DNA of 64,000 nt. It comes from an uncultured Oscillospiraceae bacterium. GTDB lineage: Bacteria > Bacillota > Clostridia > Oscillospirales > Oscillospiraceae. Shown here one piece after another: positions 1 to 10,323 of the stretch. Position numbers and translations under genes: made by a program. Below the pieces are notes generated by a model. That model saw only the letters and a list, made by a program, of their open reading frames with translations. It ran no database searches and was not told where the DNA came from. Each line of letters starts with the position of its first letter. Positions within the stretch are counted from its first letter, which is position 1. The stretch lies in assembly GCA_934591845.1 (NCBI GenBank), contig CAKTPO010000009.1:19348-83347 (forward strand), given 5' to 3'.

Positions 1-351
1 AAAAACGTGATCCTTTTTGATAACGTCCAGGTTCCCCATTATAATTATGTAGGCGACAGCATTCTGGGCTACCGTGCCCACATGGGTGCAGGGAGTCTGA
101 CCTCCAATGTAAAGTCCGACAAGACCCTGGTCACCGTAAAGGCCCCGGGCGGCCCTATTCCCACGGGCCTTAAAAAATTCGGAGCCATGGTGGGTGACTT
201 TGTAGAGGTGGGCTGCAACAGTGTGCTGAATCCCGGCACCGTGGTCTGCCCCCGCAGCAGCATCTATCCCACCTCCTGCGTTCGGGGTGTGATCCCACCG
301 GACAGCATTTTCAAAAACGACGGCACCGTTACCGCCAAACGGAAAGATTAA
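1..351 (+). CDS. left-handed beta-helix sugar-nucleotide transferase, C-terminal part
   Basis: The frame is open from the first base, so this is the 3' end of a gene that begins outside the window. The visible 116 residues carry hexapeptide-type repeats (GYRAHMGAGS, VGDFVEVGCNSVLNPGTVV) typical of the left-handed beta-helix of UDP-N-acetylglucosamine pyrophosphorylase-like and acetyltransferase proteins. The motif VPHYNYVGDSILG is characteristic of the clostridial UDP-GlcNAc pyrophosphorylase-like group. It ends 12 bases before glmM, whose ribosome binding site overlaps this stop codon. The two genes are therefore probably one operon supplying UDP-GlcNAc for peptidoglycan, an inference from context. 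The N-terminal catalytic domain is not visible, so the exact reaction is open. Confidence 0.7.
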   Translation, partial: KNVILFDNVQVPHYNYVGDSILGYRAHMGAGSLTSNVKSDKTLVTVKAPGGPIPTGLKKFGAMVGDFVEVGCNSVLNPGTVVCPRSSIYPTSCVRGVIPPDSIFKNDGTVTAKRKD

Positions 352-363
352 GGAGTACATACC

Positions 364-1749
364 ATGGGTAAATATTTTGGAACCGATGGCTTCCGTGGAG
401 AAGCCAATGTGACTTTGACCTCCGACCACGCTTTCAAAGTAGGCCGGTTTCTCGGCTGGTACTACAGCCAATTAAAACGCCGCTCCGGCTCCGATGAACC
501 GGCAAAAATCGTCATTGGCAAAGATACCCGCCGGTCCAGCTATATGTTTGAATACAGCCTGGTAGGCGGCCTGGTGGCCTCCGGGGCAGATGCGTACCTG
601 CTCCACGTGACCACCACCCCCTCTGTGGCGTTTGTTGCCCGGACGGACGGCTTTGACTGCGGCATTATGATTTCCGCCAGCCACAACCCCTACTATGACA
701 ACGGTATCAAACTCATCAACGGCTCCGGTGAAAAAATGGACGAATCCGTCATTGCCCTGGTAGAGCAATATCTGGACGGGTGTCTTGAATGCTTCGGCCG
801 GAAATGGGAGACTCTGCCCGCCGCCAAGAGGGAGCAGATCGGCCGAACCGTAGACTATGTTTCCGGCCGGAACCGGTACATCGGCTACCTCATCAGCCTG
901 GGGCTGTACTCCTTCAAGGGCCTGCGGATCGGTCTGGACTGCGCCAACGGCAGCGCCTGGAACATTGCCAAGTCCGTCTTTGATGCCCTGGGGGCCAAGA
1001 CCTATGTGATCAACGCCCAGCCTGACGGCTTCAACATCAATAAAGATGCCGGCTCCACCCACATAGAGGGTCTGCGACAGCTGGTGATTGAAAACGGCCT
1101 GGATGCAGGCTTTGCCTTTGACGGCGATGCGGACCGCTGCCTGTGCGTAGACGAAAAGGGCGAAATCGTCACCGGTGACCACATTCTCTACCTCTGCGGC
1201 AAATATATGCAGCAGGAGGGCCAGCTTATGGGCAACACCGTTGTGACCACCGTGATGAGCAACTTTGGCCTTTACAAAGCCTTTGACGAATGCGGCATCC
1301 GCTACGAAAAGACCAAAGTGGGCGACAAGTACGTCTACGAAAACATGATGATGAACAGCTACCGCCTGGGCGGCGAGCAAAGCGGCCATATTATTTTCTC
1401 CCGCTACGCCTCCACCGGTGACGGTCTGCTCACCAGCCTGAAAGTCATGGAGACCATGCTGGCCCAGAAGAAGACCCTGAGCCAGCTGTGCGAGGGCTTT
1501 ACCTTCTATCCCCAGGTGCTGGAAAACGTCCGGGTAGACGACAAGGCCGCCGCCCAGGCTGACCCCGCCGTACAAAAAGCCATTGCGGAAGTCACCGCCC
1601 AGCTTGGCACCACCGGCCGCATCCTGGTCCGGGAGTCCGGCACCGAGCCGGTGATCCGGGTCATGGTAGAAGCCGAAAGCAAAGTCCTCTGCCAGGAACT
1701 GGTGGACCGGGTGGTAGCCGTGATCCGTGCCACGGGGCACGGGGTTTGA
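364..1749 (+). CDS. glmM: phosphoglucosamine mutase
   Basis: Interconverts glucosamine-6-phosphate and glucosamine-1-phosphate in the cytoplasm, feeding UDP-GlcNAc synthesis. The 461-residue length is close to the family's usual 445-450. The N-terminus MGKYFGTDGFRGEAN is the GlmM signature. The phosphoserine loop ISASHNPYYDNGIK lies near residue 100, the metal-binding DGDADR near residue 255, and the sugar-phosphate loop RESGTEPVIRV near residue 425. The ATG follows an AAGGAG site that overlaps the previous stop. A phosphomannomutase is the alternative, but the N-terminal signature and the upstream UDP-GlcNAc-type gene favour GlmM. Confidence 0.85.
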   Translation: MGKYFGTDGFRGEANVTLTSDHAFKVGRFLGWYYSQLKRRSGSDEPAKIVIGKDTRRSSYMFEYSLVGGLVASGADAYLLHVTTTPSVAFVARTDGFDCGIMISASHNPYYDNGIKLINGSGEKMDESVIALVEQYLDGCLECFGRKWETLPAAKREQIGRTVDYVSGRNRYIGYLISLGLYSFKGLRIGLDCANGSAWNIAKSVFDALGAKTYVINAQPDGFNINKDAGSTHIEGLRQLVIENGLDAGFAFDGDADRCLCVDEKGEIVTGDHILYLCGKYMQQEGQLMGNTVVTTVMSNFGLYKAFDECGIRYEKTKVGDKYVYENMMMNSYRLGGEQSGHIIFSRYASTGDGLLTSLKVMETMLAQKKTLSQLCEGFTFYPQVLENVRVDDKAAAQADPAVQKAIAEVTAQLGTTGRILVRESGTEPVIRVMVEAESKVLCQELVDRVVAVIRATGHGV

Positions 1750-2540
1750 GTTGACAGTTTACAGTTGACAGTTGACAGTTTTTTCTAATTGACAATGGAC
1801 AATTGACAATTGACAATTTTTTGGGGGGACGAAAGTTCCCCCATTTTTGCAAACGCAACCACAATATAACGTCCTTAGAGTTCCTCGGTTGAAAGGTACC
1901 CCAATCAGCGAAACCGTAGGGAACGGCCTATGTGCCGTTCCGCACCCGAAAAGGCGGAACCGTTGCCGATAACCTCCGCACCCCAAAGCACGGTACAAGA
2001 GCTTCCCCTGGGGGAAGCTGGCAGGACGCAGCCCTGACTGATGAGGCTGCGGGGCAACCTGAAACATTCAAGAAGCAAAGGGCGAATCCGTACAAACGTC
2101 CCCCCGTTATGTCATTCCGACCGTAGCGCAAGCGGAGTGGAGGAATCCACCACGTGGGATGAAGAACCACCACAAGATAAAACAGGCTACTTGGGAAGAT
2201 TCCTCGACTCACTGCGTTCGCTCGGAATGACATGTCGGGGGGGTGGTTCCGGGTTGCTTGCACGGGTTATAATTGCAACGTCCCGGAACGGCACATAGGC
2301 CGTTCCCTACGGTGAGACTCGGTTTGATTCCCTCTGCGCCTGTTGTTCTTACAATAGAAAACGCCGCCCCGCCCCTCATCCACCGCCTGCGGGCGGTCCC
2401 CCTTCCCCGTTGGGGAAGGTTTTTTTGGAGCTTTCCTGGGCCGTTCCCTACATACTTGAACGAACGGAGTGAAATGAACAACGTTGGTTCCCCAATAATT
2501 GTCAATTGTCCATTGTCAATTGTCAATTTACAACGCCGTT
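1750..2540. repeat. composite intergenic repeat block with nested inverted repeats
   Basis: No convincing gene lies between glmM and the NUDIX gene. The outer arms are runs built from TTGACAAT/TTGACAGT units (1752-1819) and their reverse complement (2498-2528). An inner inverted pair contains GAACGGCCTATGTGCCGTTC (about 1921-1940) and GAACGGCACATAGGCCGTTC (about 2286-2305). Between them lie a MITE-like unit (2111-2236) and two short hairpins of the type seen in dispersed repeats: GCTTCCCCTGGGGGAAGC near 2002, and CCTTCCCCGTTGGGGAAGG near 2401 followed by a T-run that could act as a terminator. Much of the block recurs at 28,108-28,390. Confidence 0.75.
2111..2236. repeat. MITE-like element, copy 1
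   Basis: An element of about 126 bases whose ends are imperfect inverted repeats of roughly 35 bases. The left arm runs from GTCATTCCGACC to GGAGGAATC, and the right arm read in reverse runs from GTCATTCCGAGC to CGAGGAATC. It has no coding capacity. A second copy sits at 28,108-28,226. Confidence 0.75.
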
Positions 2541-2615
2541 TTCTGGCACTTGCTTTTCTGTTCCGTGGATGGTATGATAAAGTGTCCATAAAAACAACGA
2601 TAAGGAGGCCCGGTT

Positions 2616-3218
2616 ATGTCTCAGGTGGGGAAAATCCAAAAGCTTGCGGGAAGCAGGTTTTTAAGTCTTTATGAGTTGGAGGCCCGGCGGCGGGATGGGG
2701 CGGCGTTTGACTACTATATGGCCTCCCGGAACGGCAACCCAGAAACGCTGAAAGCCGTCACCGGGGAGAACCCTGCGGACGGGGTGGTGATTTTTGCCCT
2801 GGATGAACAAGACCGGGTGGTGCTGATCCGGCAGTACCGGTATCCCATCGGGGGCTACGTCTACGAACTGCCTGCGGGGCTGGTGGAGCCGGGAGAGGAA
2901 CCCCGGGCAGCGGCCATTCGGGAGCTCTACGAGGAGACCGGCCTGACCCTGAACCCGGTGGAAGATCACGGCCTAGGCCGCCCTTTCTTTACAAGCGTGG
3001 GCATGACCGACGAAAGCTGCGCCACGGTTTATGGCCGCTGCACCGGTACCCCCACCTGCTGCCACCAGGAGGCCACCGAGGAGATCCAGGTGGTGCTGGC
3101 AGACCGGCAGGAGGCACGGCGGATTCTGGAGCAGGAGCCTCTGGCCATTATGTGTGCCTATCAGTTGATGCGCTATATCGCCACCCCAGGGGATCCCCTG
3201 GAATTTCTGAACAGATAA
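2616..3218 (+). CDS. NUDIX hydrolase, ADP-ribose pyrophosphatase type
   Basis: Probably hydrolyses ADP-ribose or a similar nucleoside diphosphate derivative in the cytoplasm. The 200-residue protein carries a full Nudix box (GX5EX7REUXEEXGU): G of GLVEPGEE, then RELYEETGL, around residues 89-111. The preceding FALDEQDRVVLIRQYRYP and VYELPAGLVE are typical of the ADP-ribose pyrophosphatase group. The ATG follows ATAAGGAGG at good spacing. It ends 10 bases before mnmE, so co-transcription is likely. The exact substrate cannot be read from sequence. Confidence 0.85.
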   Translation: MSQVGKIQKLAGSRFLSLYELEARRRDGAAFDYYMASRNGNPETLKAVTGENPADGVVIFALDEQDRVVLIRQYRYPIGGYVYELPAGLVEPGEEPRAAAIRELYEETGLTLNPVEDHGLGRPFFTSVGMTDESCATVYGRCTGTPTCCHQEATEEIQVVLADRQEARRILEQEPLAIMCAYQLMRYIATPGDPLEFLNR

Positions 3219-3228
3219 GGAGAAAACC

Positions 3229-4578
3229 ATGTCTCATGTAATCGCCGCCGTTTCCACAGGCACCCAGGTTTCCGCCATCGGCATCCTGCGCCTGTCGGGA
3301 GACGGGTGCATTGATGTGGCCCAGCAGCTTTTCAGCGGAGATCTGCACCGGGCCGAAAACCGGAAGCTGACCCTGGGTACCCTGCGAGACTCTCAGGGCC
3401 GGGTGTTGGACCAGGCCATGGCCGTGGTATCCCGGGCACCCCACAGCTACACCGGCGAGGATACGGTGGAATTCCACTGCCACGGCTCCCCGGCCGTGCT
3501 GTCTTCCCTGCTGCAAAGCCTGTATCTGGCCGGGGCCAGACCCGCCGGACGGGGGGAATTTACCAAGCGGGCCTTTTTGAACGGCAAGCTGGCACTGACC
3601 CAGGCCGAGGCCGTCATTGACCTCATCGAAGCGGAAACCGCCGATGCCGCCGCCAATGCCGCAGGGCAGGTAGAGGGACGGCTGCAAAAGGTCATCACCC
3701 CGATTTATGACCATTTGACGGACCTGTGCAGCCATTTCCACGCAGTTCTGGACTATCCCGATGAGGATATTGCGGACTTTGGTCTACAGAACTATGCCCA
3801 GTCTCTGCGGCAGGATGCCAAGGGACTGTACAACCTTTTGAGCACCTACGGCCAGGGCCGCATTCTGCGGCAGGGGGTGCAGACCGCCATTGTAGGCAGG
3901 CCCAATGTGGGCAAGTCCAGCCTGCTCAACGCCCTGGCGGGGTTTGACCGGGCCATCGTCACCGCCATCCCCGGCACCACCCGGGACACGGTGGAGGAAT
4001 CCGTACTGGCAGGCTCTACCCGTCTGCGGCTCATTGACACCGCCGGGATCCGGGACACCCAGGACACCGTAGAGGCCATGGGCGTAGACCGTTCCAGAAA
4101 GGCTCTGGCAGAATCGGATCTGGCCCTGTTCGTCTGCGACGGCAGCCAGCCCCTGACCCAGGAGGATCAGGAAATCATAGAGCTGTGCCTGGATGCCCCG
4201 GCGGCCATTGCCCTGATCAACAAGGGGGATCTGCCCCAGGTGGTAGAACCGGCCCAGCTTCCTTTCATGCACATCATCCCCATTTGCGCCGCCACCGGTG
4301 CGGGGCTGGATCTTCTTAAAAACTGCATCGATGACCTGTTCGCCGGGGAAGCCCCCTGCGACGGCTCCATCCTCACAAACCCCAGACAGTATGATGCCTG
4401 TCGCCGGGCCTACGAAAGCCTGCTGCGGGCCCTACAAGGTCTCAAACTGGGCCAGACCCCGGATGCGCTGCTGCTGGATGTAGAGGAGGCCATGGAGGCC
4501 ATGGGCGAGGTCACCGGCGCCACCGTCCGGGAGGACATTACCGCCAGAATTTTTGAACGCTTCTGCGTTGGAAAGTAA
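3229..4578 (+). CDS. mnmE: tRNA-5-carboxymethylaminomethyluridine GTPase MnmE
   Basis: GTPase that, with MnmG, modifies the wobble uridine of certain tRNAs. The 449-residue length is normal for the family. The N-terminal tetrahydrofolate-binding domain contains GEFTKRAFLNGKLALTQAEAV. The inserted G domain has the P-loop GRPNVGKSS near residue 223, the switch region IPGTTRDTVEE, DTAGIR, and NKGD. The C-terminus ends FCVGK, the family's catalytic CxGK motif. AAGGAG lies 8 bases before the ATG. The cysteine desulfurase gene starts 8 bases downstream. Desulfurases feed tRNA thiolation at the same nucleoside, so the pairing may be functional (inference). Confidence 0.95.
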   Translation: MSHVIAAVSTGTQVSAIGILRLSGDGCIDVAQQLFSGDLHRAENRKLTLGTLRDSQGRVLDQAMAVVSRAPHSYTGEDTVEFHCHGSPAVLSSLLQSLYLAGARPAGRGEFTKRAFLNGKLALTQAEAVIDLIEAETADAAANAAGQVEGRLQKVITPIYDHLTDLCSHFHAVLDYPDEDIADFGLQNYAQSLRQDAKGLYNLLSTYGQGRILRQGVQTAIVGRPNVGKSSLLNALAGFDRAIVTAIPGTTRDTVEESVLAGSTRLRLIDTAGIRDTQDTVEAMGVDRSRKALAESDLALFVCDGSQPLTQEDQEIIELCLDAPAAIALINKGDLPQVVEPAQLPFMHIIPICAATGAGLDLLKNCIDDLFAGEAPCDGSILTNPRQYDACRRAYESLLRALQGLKLGQTPDALLLDVEEAMEAMGEVTGATVREDITARIFERFCVGK

Positions 4579-4586
4579 GGATCAAC

Positions 4587-5711
4587 ATGATTTATTTGGA
4601 CAATTCCGCCACCACCAGGCCCTGTGACGATGCGGTGGAGGCCATGACCCGGGCCCTAACCCAGGATTGGGGGAACCCCTCGGCCCTGTATGACTTTGGC
4701 ATCAACGCCGCCCGACAGCTGCGCATTGCCCGACATCAGGTAGCCGCCGCCCTGGGGGCAGAACCCGACCGGGTATTTTTCACCTCCTGCGGCACCGAAG
4801 CCGACAACTGGGCCATTTACGGCACGGTGAAGCGGCTGGGCAAACGGGGCAAGCACATCATCACCACCGCCATGGAACACCACGCCATTTTGAACTGCAT
4901 GAAAGATCTGGAGGCCCAGGGCTATGAGGTGACCTATTTGCAGCCGGATACCATGGGCAACATTTCCATGGAGGATTTGAAAGCCGCCCTGCGGAAAGAC
5001 ACCATTCTGGTCTCCGTTATGATGGTCAACAATGAGGTAGGCTCTGTGCAGCCCATTGGCCAGATGGCCCGGCTCACCCACCGGCTTTGCCCCGATGCTC
5101 TGTTTCACACCGATGCGGTGCAGGGCTTCCTGAAAATCCCCTTTCAGGCCAAAACCCTGGGGGCAGACCTGATTTCCGTTTCCAGCCACAAAATCCACGG
5201 GCCCAAGGGGGCGGGGGCCCTGTACATCAGCCCCAAGCTCAAATCCTTCCCGGCCCTGATTTTAGGCGGTGGTCAGGAGGGGGGCTACCGCAGCGGCACC
5301 GAGGCCACCCCGGCCATTTTTGGCTTTGCCGCCGCCGCAGAGGCGGGACGGCAGACCTTCCGGCAGGACATCCAGCGGGAAAAAGATTTGTTGCAGAGCC
5401 TGTGCGAAAAGCTTTCTGCCCTGCCCGGGGTGAAGCTCAACGGTGCCCATGAGGCCCCCCACATTCTCAATGTGGCCATTCCCGGGCTGCCCACCCAGAA
5501 TTCCATCAACCTGTTGCAGGACCGGGGTATCTGCGTTTCCGCCGGTTCCGCCTGCGCCAAGGGCCACCGGAGCCATGTACTCAGCGCCATGGGCATTGAG
5601 GGAGAGACCATCGATGCCTCTTTCCGCATCTCTCTGAGCCGGGAGACCCGGCAGGAGGATATAGACAGTCTAGCCCAGGCCGTTGAAGAAGCCCTGCTCC
5701 CCCGGATTTGA
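4587..5711 (+). CDS. cysteine desulfurase (NifS/IscS family)
   Basis: PLP enzyme that takes sulfur from cysteine and passes it on as a persulfide. The 374-residue protein begins MIYLDNSATTRP, as in the family. The PLP-binding lysine lies in SSHKIHGPKG near residue 201, and the catalytic cysteine in SAGSACAKGHRS near residue 323. The short loop before this cysteine fits NifS/IscS-type rather than SufS-type enzymes, though the subgroup call is tentative. No scaffold gene (iscU/nifU) is adjacent. It follows mnmE closely, suggesting sulfur supply for tRNA modification or general Fe-S use. Confidence 0.88.
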   Translation: MIYLDNSATTRPCDDAVEAMTRALTQDWGNPSALYDFGINAARQLRIARHQVAAALGAEPDRVFFTSCGTEADNWAIYGTVKRLGKRGKHIITTAMEHHAILNCMKDLEAQGYEVTYLQPDTMGNISMEDLKAALRKDTILVSVMMVNNEVGSVQPIGQMARLTHRLCPDALFHTDAVQGFLKIPFQAKTLGADLISVSSHKIHGPKGAGALYISPKLKSFPALILGGGQEGGYRSGTEATPAIFGFAAAAEAGRQTFRQDIQREKDLLQSLCEKLSALPGVKLNGAHEAPHILNVAIPGLPTQNSINLLQDRGICVSAGSACAKGHRSHVLSAMGIEGETIDASFRISLSRETRQEDIDSLAQAVEEALLPRI

Positions 5712-5815
5712 CAGATTTTATTTGTCAACATCCATAATCCCCCGGTATATCCCGGCACGTGTCCGGTCAAATGGTCAATTTTTGCAAGACAGAAAAAATA
5801 AATTGCGAAAAGTAG

Positions 5816-5844
5816 TTGAAAACCTCCGGGATTTCTGCTACAAT
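5816..5844 (+). promoter_or_regulatory. sigma-A-type promoter for glutamate dehydrogenase
   Basis: TTGAAA (5816-5821) and TACAAT (5839-5844) with a 17-base spacer, 38 bases before the chosen ATG. Confidence 0.65.
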
Positions 5845-5846
5845 AG

Positions 5847-7217
<1,371 letters not shown>

Positions 7218-7230
7218 AATGTATTTCAAA

Positions 7231-7265
7231 AGCACCGGGTATTTTCAGGTACCCGGTGCTTTTTC
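7231..7265 (+). terminator. rho-independent terminator after gdhA
   Basis: Perfect 11-base stem AGCACCGGGTA/TACCCGGTGCT with an 8-base loop, followed by TTTTTC. Confidence 0.9.
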
Positions 7266-7266
7266 G

Positions 7267-7294
7267 TTGCGTTTTAGAAAAATTCTGCTATAAT
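7267..7294 (+). promoter_or_regulatory. promoter for folC
   Basis: TTGCGT (7267-7272), a 16-base gap and TATAAT (7289-7294), just after the gdhA terminator and 33 bases before the folC start. Confidence 0.55.
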
Positions 7295-7326
7295 CCAGAG
7301 AGAACGCAGCAAAGGAATGAAACGCC

Positions 7327-8601
7327 ATGACTTATGATGAAGCTCTTAGCTATATTCACAGCACCAACCGAAAGGGTGCGGCCCCGGGGCTGGGGCGCAT
7401 CCGGGAACTGATGGAGCGACTGGGAAACCCCCAGCGACAGCTTTCCTATGTCCACATTACCGGCACCAACGGCAAAGGCTCCACCGCCGCCATGACCGCC
7501 TCGGTGCTGCGGAGTGCAGGCTACCGGGTGGGGTTGTATACCTCCCCCTTTCTCTGGCGGTTCAACGAGCGGATGAATGTGGATGGCCGGGACATTGCAG
7601 ACGAGGAGCTGGCCCAGGTCACGGAACTGGTAAAGCCCGCCGCCCAGGCCCTTGCAGACCCGCCTACGGAGTTTGAACTGGTGACGGCCATTGCGCTATG
7701 CTGGTTTGACCGGAAGCAATGCGACATTGTGGTGCTGGAAGTGGGCATGGGCGGCAAGAACGATGCCACCAATGTGATTCCCACCCCGGAAGTGGCGGTA
7801 CTGTGCAACATCGGCCTGGATCACACCGCCCAGTTGGGTACCACCTTAGAAGCCATCGCCCAGAACAAATCCGGCATTCTGAAACCCGGGTGTCAGGGGG
7901 TGCTCTACCCCAACAGCCCGGATGTGGAGGCCGTGGTCACGGCGGTTTGCCAAGAGCGGGGTATCCCTCTGCGCATTGCAGATTTCTCCCAGATTCATGA
8001 GAAAAGCAGGGATTTTTCCGGCCAGATTCTGGACTACAAAGGCTATTCCGGTCTCCACCTTCCCCTGCTGGGCAGCCATCAAGCCCGGAACTGCGCCGTG
8101 GTTCTGGAAACCCTGGAAGCCTTGCGGCAGCAGGGATGGAACATCCCGGAGAATGCCGTTTACAAGGGGATCGCCAACACGGTCTGGCCCGGACGGTTTG
8201 AACTGTTACGGCGGGATCCAATATTTATTGTAGACGGGGGCCACAATCCCCAGTGTCTGGCGGCATTGGCGGAGAATGTAAAAGCCTATTTAGCCGGTCG
8301 GAAAATCACCGCCCTGACGGGGGTCATGGCTGACAAGGACTATCTGGAGATGTACAAGGGTCTGGTTCCCCTTGTCTCCCAATTCGTCACGGTCACGCCG
8401 GACAATCCCCGGTCCTTAGATGCCGAAAGTCTGGCAGACTACCTCAGGCTCCTGGGAAAGCCCGCCCAGGCGGCGGGTTCCGTAGAGGAAGGGGTTCAGA
8501 AAGCTCTGGCCCTGGCCGGAACAGACGGCACGGTTCTGGCCTTTGGCAGCCTTTACATGACCGGGCCTATCAGACAGACCGTAAAAAACTTGGTGTCATA
8601 A
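7327..8601 (+). CDS. folC: folylpolyglutamate synthase / dihydrofolate synthase
   Basis: Adds glutamate to folates using ATP, keeping them in the cell. It may also make dihydrofolate from dihydropteroate. The protein is 424 residues. It contains the Mur-ligase-type P-loop HITGTNGKGSTAAM near residue 43, followed by SPFLWRFNERMNVDG, LEVGMGGKNDATNV with the conserved acidic and glycine residues, and NIGLDHTAQLG. The C-terminal Mur ligase part has VDGGHNPQ. A small membrane protein gene starts 10 bases downstream and shares the transcript. Confidence 0.92.
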   Translation: MTYDEALSYIHSTNRKGAAPGLGRIRELMERLGNPQRQLSYVHITGTNGKGSTAAMTASVLRSAGYRVGLYTSPFLWRFNERMNVDGRDIADEELAQVTELVKPAAQALADPPTEFELVTAIALCWFDRKQCDIVVLEVGMGGKNDATNVIPTPEVAVLCNIGLDHTAQLGTTLEAIAQNKSGILKPGCQGVLYPNSPDVEAVVTAVCQERGIPLRIADFSQIHEKSRDFSGQILDYKGYSGLHLPLLGSHQARNCAVVLETLEALRQQGWNIPENAVYKGIANTVWPGRFELLRRDPIFIVDGGHNPQCLAALAENVKAYLAGRKITALTGVMADKDYLEMYKGLVPLVSQFVTVTPDNPRSLDAESLADYLRLLGKPAQAAGSVEEGVQKALALAGTDGTVLAFGSLYMTGPIRQTVKNLVS

Positions 8602-8611
8602 GGAGATCCAC

Positions 8612-8806
8612 ATGAACAAAGGAAAAATCTTTTTGGGGATAGGCTGTTTAATGGTCGTGGTGGCAATCGGGTTTTTAATTTTTGCATTGAATCACCCCGA
8701 AATGTCATTCCCGTGGTCTAATAGCATTACTTATGTGATTTATGCAGTATATTTAGTCATTACATTTTTTATGTTTTCTATTTCAAAAAGAATGGCAAAG
8801 AAATAA
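8612..8806 (+). CDS. small two-helix membrane protein
   Basis: A 64-residue product with two predicted membrane helices (about residues 8-27 and 40-58) joined by a short polar loop containing NHPEMSFPWSN, and a basic tail SKRMAKK. AAGGAG precedes the ATG at 6 bases. It lies directly behind folC and ahead of a terminator. Function unknown. Its base composition is lower in GC than its neighbours. Confidence 0.6.
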   Translation: MNKGKIFLGIGCLMVVVAIGFLIFALNHPEMSFPWSNSITYVIYAVYLVITFFMFSISKRMAKK

Positions 8807-8818
8807 GAACAATTACTC

Positions 8819-8857
8819 AAAAAGGCATCGAACGTTCCTGTCCGATGCCTTTTTCTC
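8819..8857. terminator. bidirectional terminator between folC unit and antiporter gene
   Basis: Stem GGCATCG/CGATGCC within AAAAAGGCATCG...CGATGCCTTTTT. Both strands end in T-runs, so it can serve the plus-strand folC unit and the minus-strand antiporter gene that ends at 8887. Confidence 0.85.
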
Positions 8858-8886
8858 ATATACTCCTGCACAAGTCCCACGGAAGA

Positions 8887-10167
8887 TCAGCTTTCCCCCT
8901 GGGGCATGGCACCACGGCTGGTTTTGGTTTTCTCCGTGATTTCCCCGGCGGCAGACAGGGCCATCTTGGTCAGGATGGGGCCTACCAGCTCATAAATCAG
9001 CACGGAAAACAACACAATATTGCGGATGATTGCCCCCTCGGCTCCAAAGTCCGCCGCCACAGAGGCAGACATGCCCAGGGCCACACCGGCCTGAGGCAGC
9101 AGGGTGATGCCCAGATATTTGCACACCTGACCGGGACACTGCATAAACCGGGAGCTGACCCCTGCACCAATGATTTTTCCTGCGGAGCGCATGAGAATAT
9201 ACACAAGGCCCACGCAGACCACCGCACCGCTGGCAAAGACCCGCAAATCCAGTTCCACACCGGAGAGGACGAAGAACAATACATACAGCGGGGCCGTCCA
9301 CCGGTCACAGCGGTACATGATTTCCTCGGAGAAGTCACAGAGGTTGCAGAAAATGGTGCCGCACATCATGCACACCAGCAGCGGGCTAAAGCCGATGGCC
9401 ACACCGGAAGAAAAGGTTCTCTCTACTTTTGAAAAGGCGGTACACAGGAACACAAAGGCCACCGCCAGACTCAGCCGTTTGGAGCGGGAATTGAAGAACT
9501 TTTCCACCACGCTGAACAGCCACCCCAGGGCCGCACCCAAAGCCAAAGATGCCACGATTTCAATGGCGGGGTTGACCAAGACGGAAACCAGGTTTACAGA
9601 GCCGGAAGTCAGGGCCTTGGCAATGCCCGTAGACACCGCAAAGACCACCAGGCCCACCGCATCGTCCAGGGCCACAATGGGAAGCAAAAGACTTGTCAGG
9701 GGGCCTTTGGCCTTATACTGATTCACCACCATAATGGTGGCGGCAGGGGCCGTAGCCGCACCGATGGCACCCAGAATGATGCAGGTGGAAACCGGCAGGC
9801 TGTCCCCCAGCAGCAGATGCAGGGCCAGAAGCCCCAAATCCACAAAGAGGGTCGCAGATAGGGCCTGGAAAATGGCGATCACCGTGGCCTGACGGCCAAT
9901 GTGTTTGAGCTCCTCCAGGCGGAACTCCGGGCCGATGGAGAACGCAATAAAGCCCAGGGCCATGTCGCTGATGAGGCTCAGGCGGTCCACAAACTCAAAG
10001 GACGGAATGCCTAAATGGGGAATGCCCAGGGCCCCCAGGCACAGCGGACCCACCAGAATGCCCGCAACCAGGTAGCTGGTCACATCCGGCAAATTAAACC
10101 GGGAGCTGAGCCGTGACAAAAAGAGTCCGGCAAACATGGCAACACCAATGGCCAATAAATATTCCAT
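8887..10167 (-). CDS. monovalent cation:proton antiporter, CPA2/Kef type
   Basis: Integral membrane exchanger of Na+ or K+ for protons. From the ATG at 10167 (MEYLLAIGVAMFAGLFLSRL) the product is 426 residues with about 11-12 hydrophobic segments and no C-terminal TrkA-type regulatory domain. A 26-residue upstream extension is possible, but GGAAAG lies before the 10167 start and the extension is not hydrophobic. Motifs include LPDVTSYLVAGILVGP near the start, IGAATAPAATIMVV and ALDDAVGLVVFAV, the last holding the paired acidic residues expected for ion binding. Ion specificity is not determined. Confidence 0.85.
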   Translation of the reverse strand: MEYLLAIGVAMFAGLFLSRLSSRFNLPDVTSYLVAGILVGPLCLGALGIPHLGIPSFEFVDRLSLISDMALGFIAFSIGPEFRLEELKHIGRQATVIAIFQALSATLFVDLGLLALHLLLGDSLPVSTCIILGAIGAATAPAATIMVVNQYKAKGPLTSLLLPIVALDDAVGLVVFAVSTGIAKALTSGSVNLVSVLVNPAIEIVASLALGAALGWLFSVVEKFFNSRSKRLSLAVAFVFLCTAFSKVERTFSSGVAIGFSPLLVCMMCGTIFCNLCDFSEEIMYRCDRWTAPLYVLFFVLSGVELDLRVFASGAVVCVGLVYILMRSAGKIIGAGVSSRFMQCPGQVCKYLGITLLPQAGVALGMSASVAADFGAEGAIIRNIVLFSVLIYELVGPILTKMALSAAGEITEKTKTSRGAMPQGES

Positions 10168-10286
10168 GGAAAATCGTCTCTTTCCTTTTGTAGGTTTGTC
10201 CCAATTATAGCATTCCGGATTTTGAAAACAAGAGCCATTTCCCACAAGGTTGCATTATTTTAGGGCCACTTTCTTGTGAAAATTTG

Positions 10287-10320
10287 AAAGGCCCTCCGCA
10301 TGGGACCGGAGGGCTTTTTC
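10287..10320 (-). terminator. terminator after the pilin-like gene
   Basis: GCCCTCCG/CGGAGGGC hairpin. Reading the minus strand it directly follows the pilin-like frame that ends at 10324. The plus-strand side also has a TTTTT run. Confidence 0.7.
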
Positions 10321-10323
10321 TAT

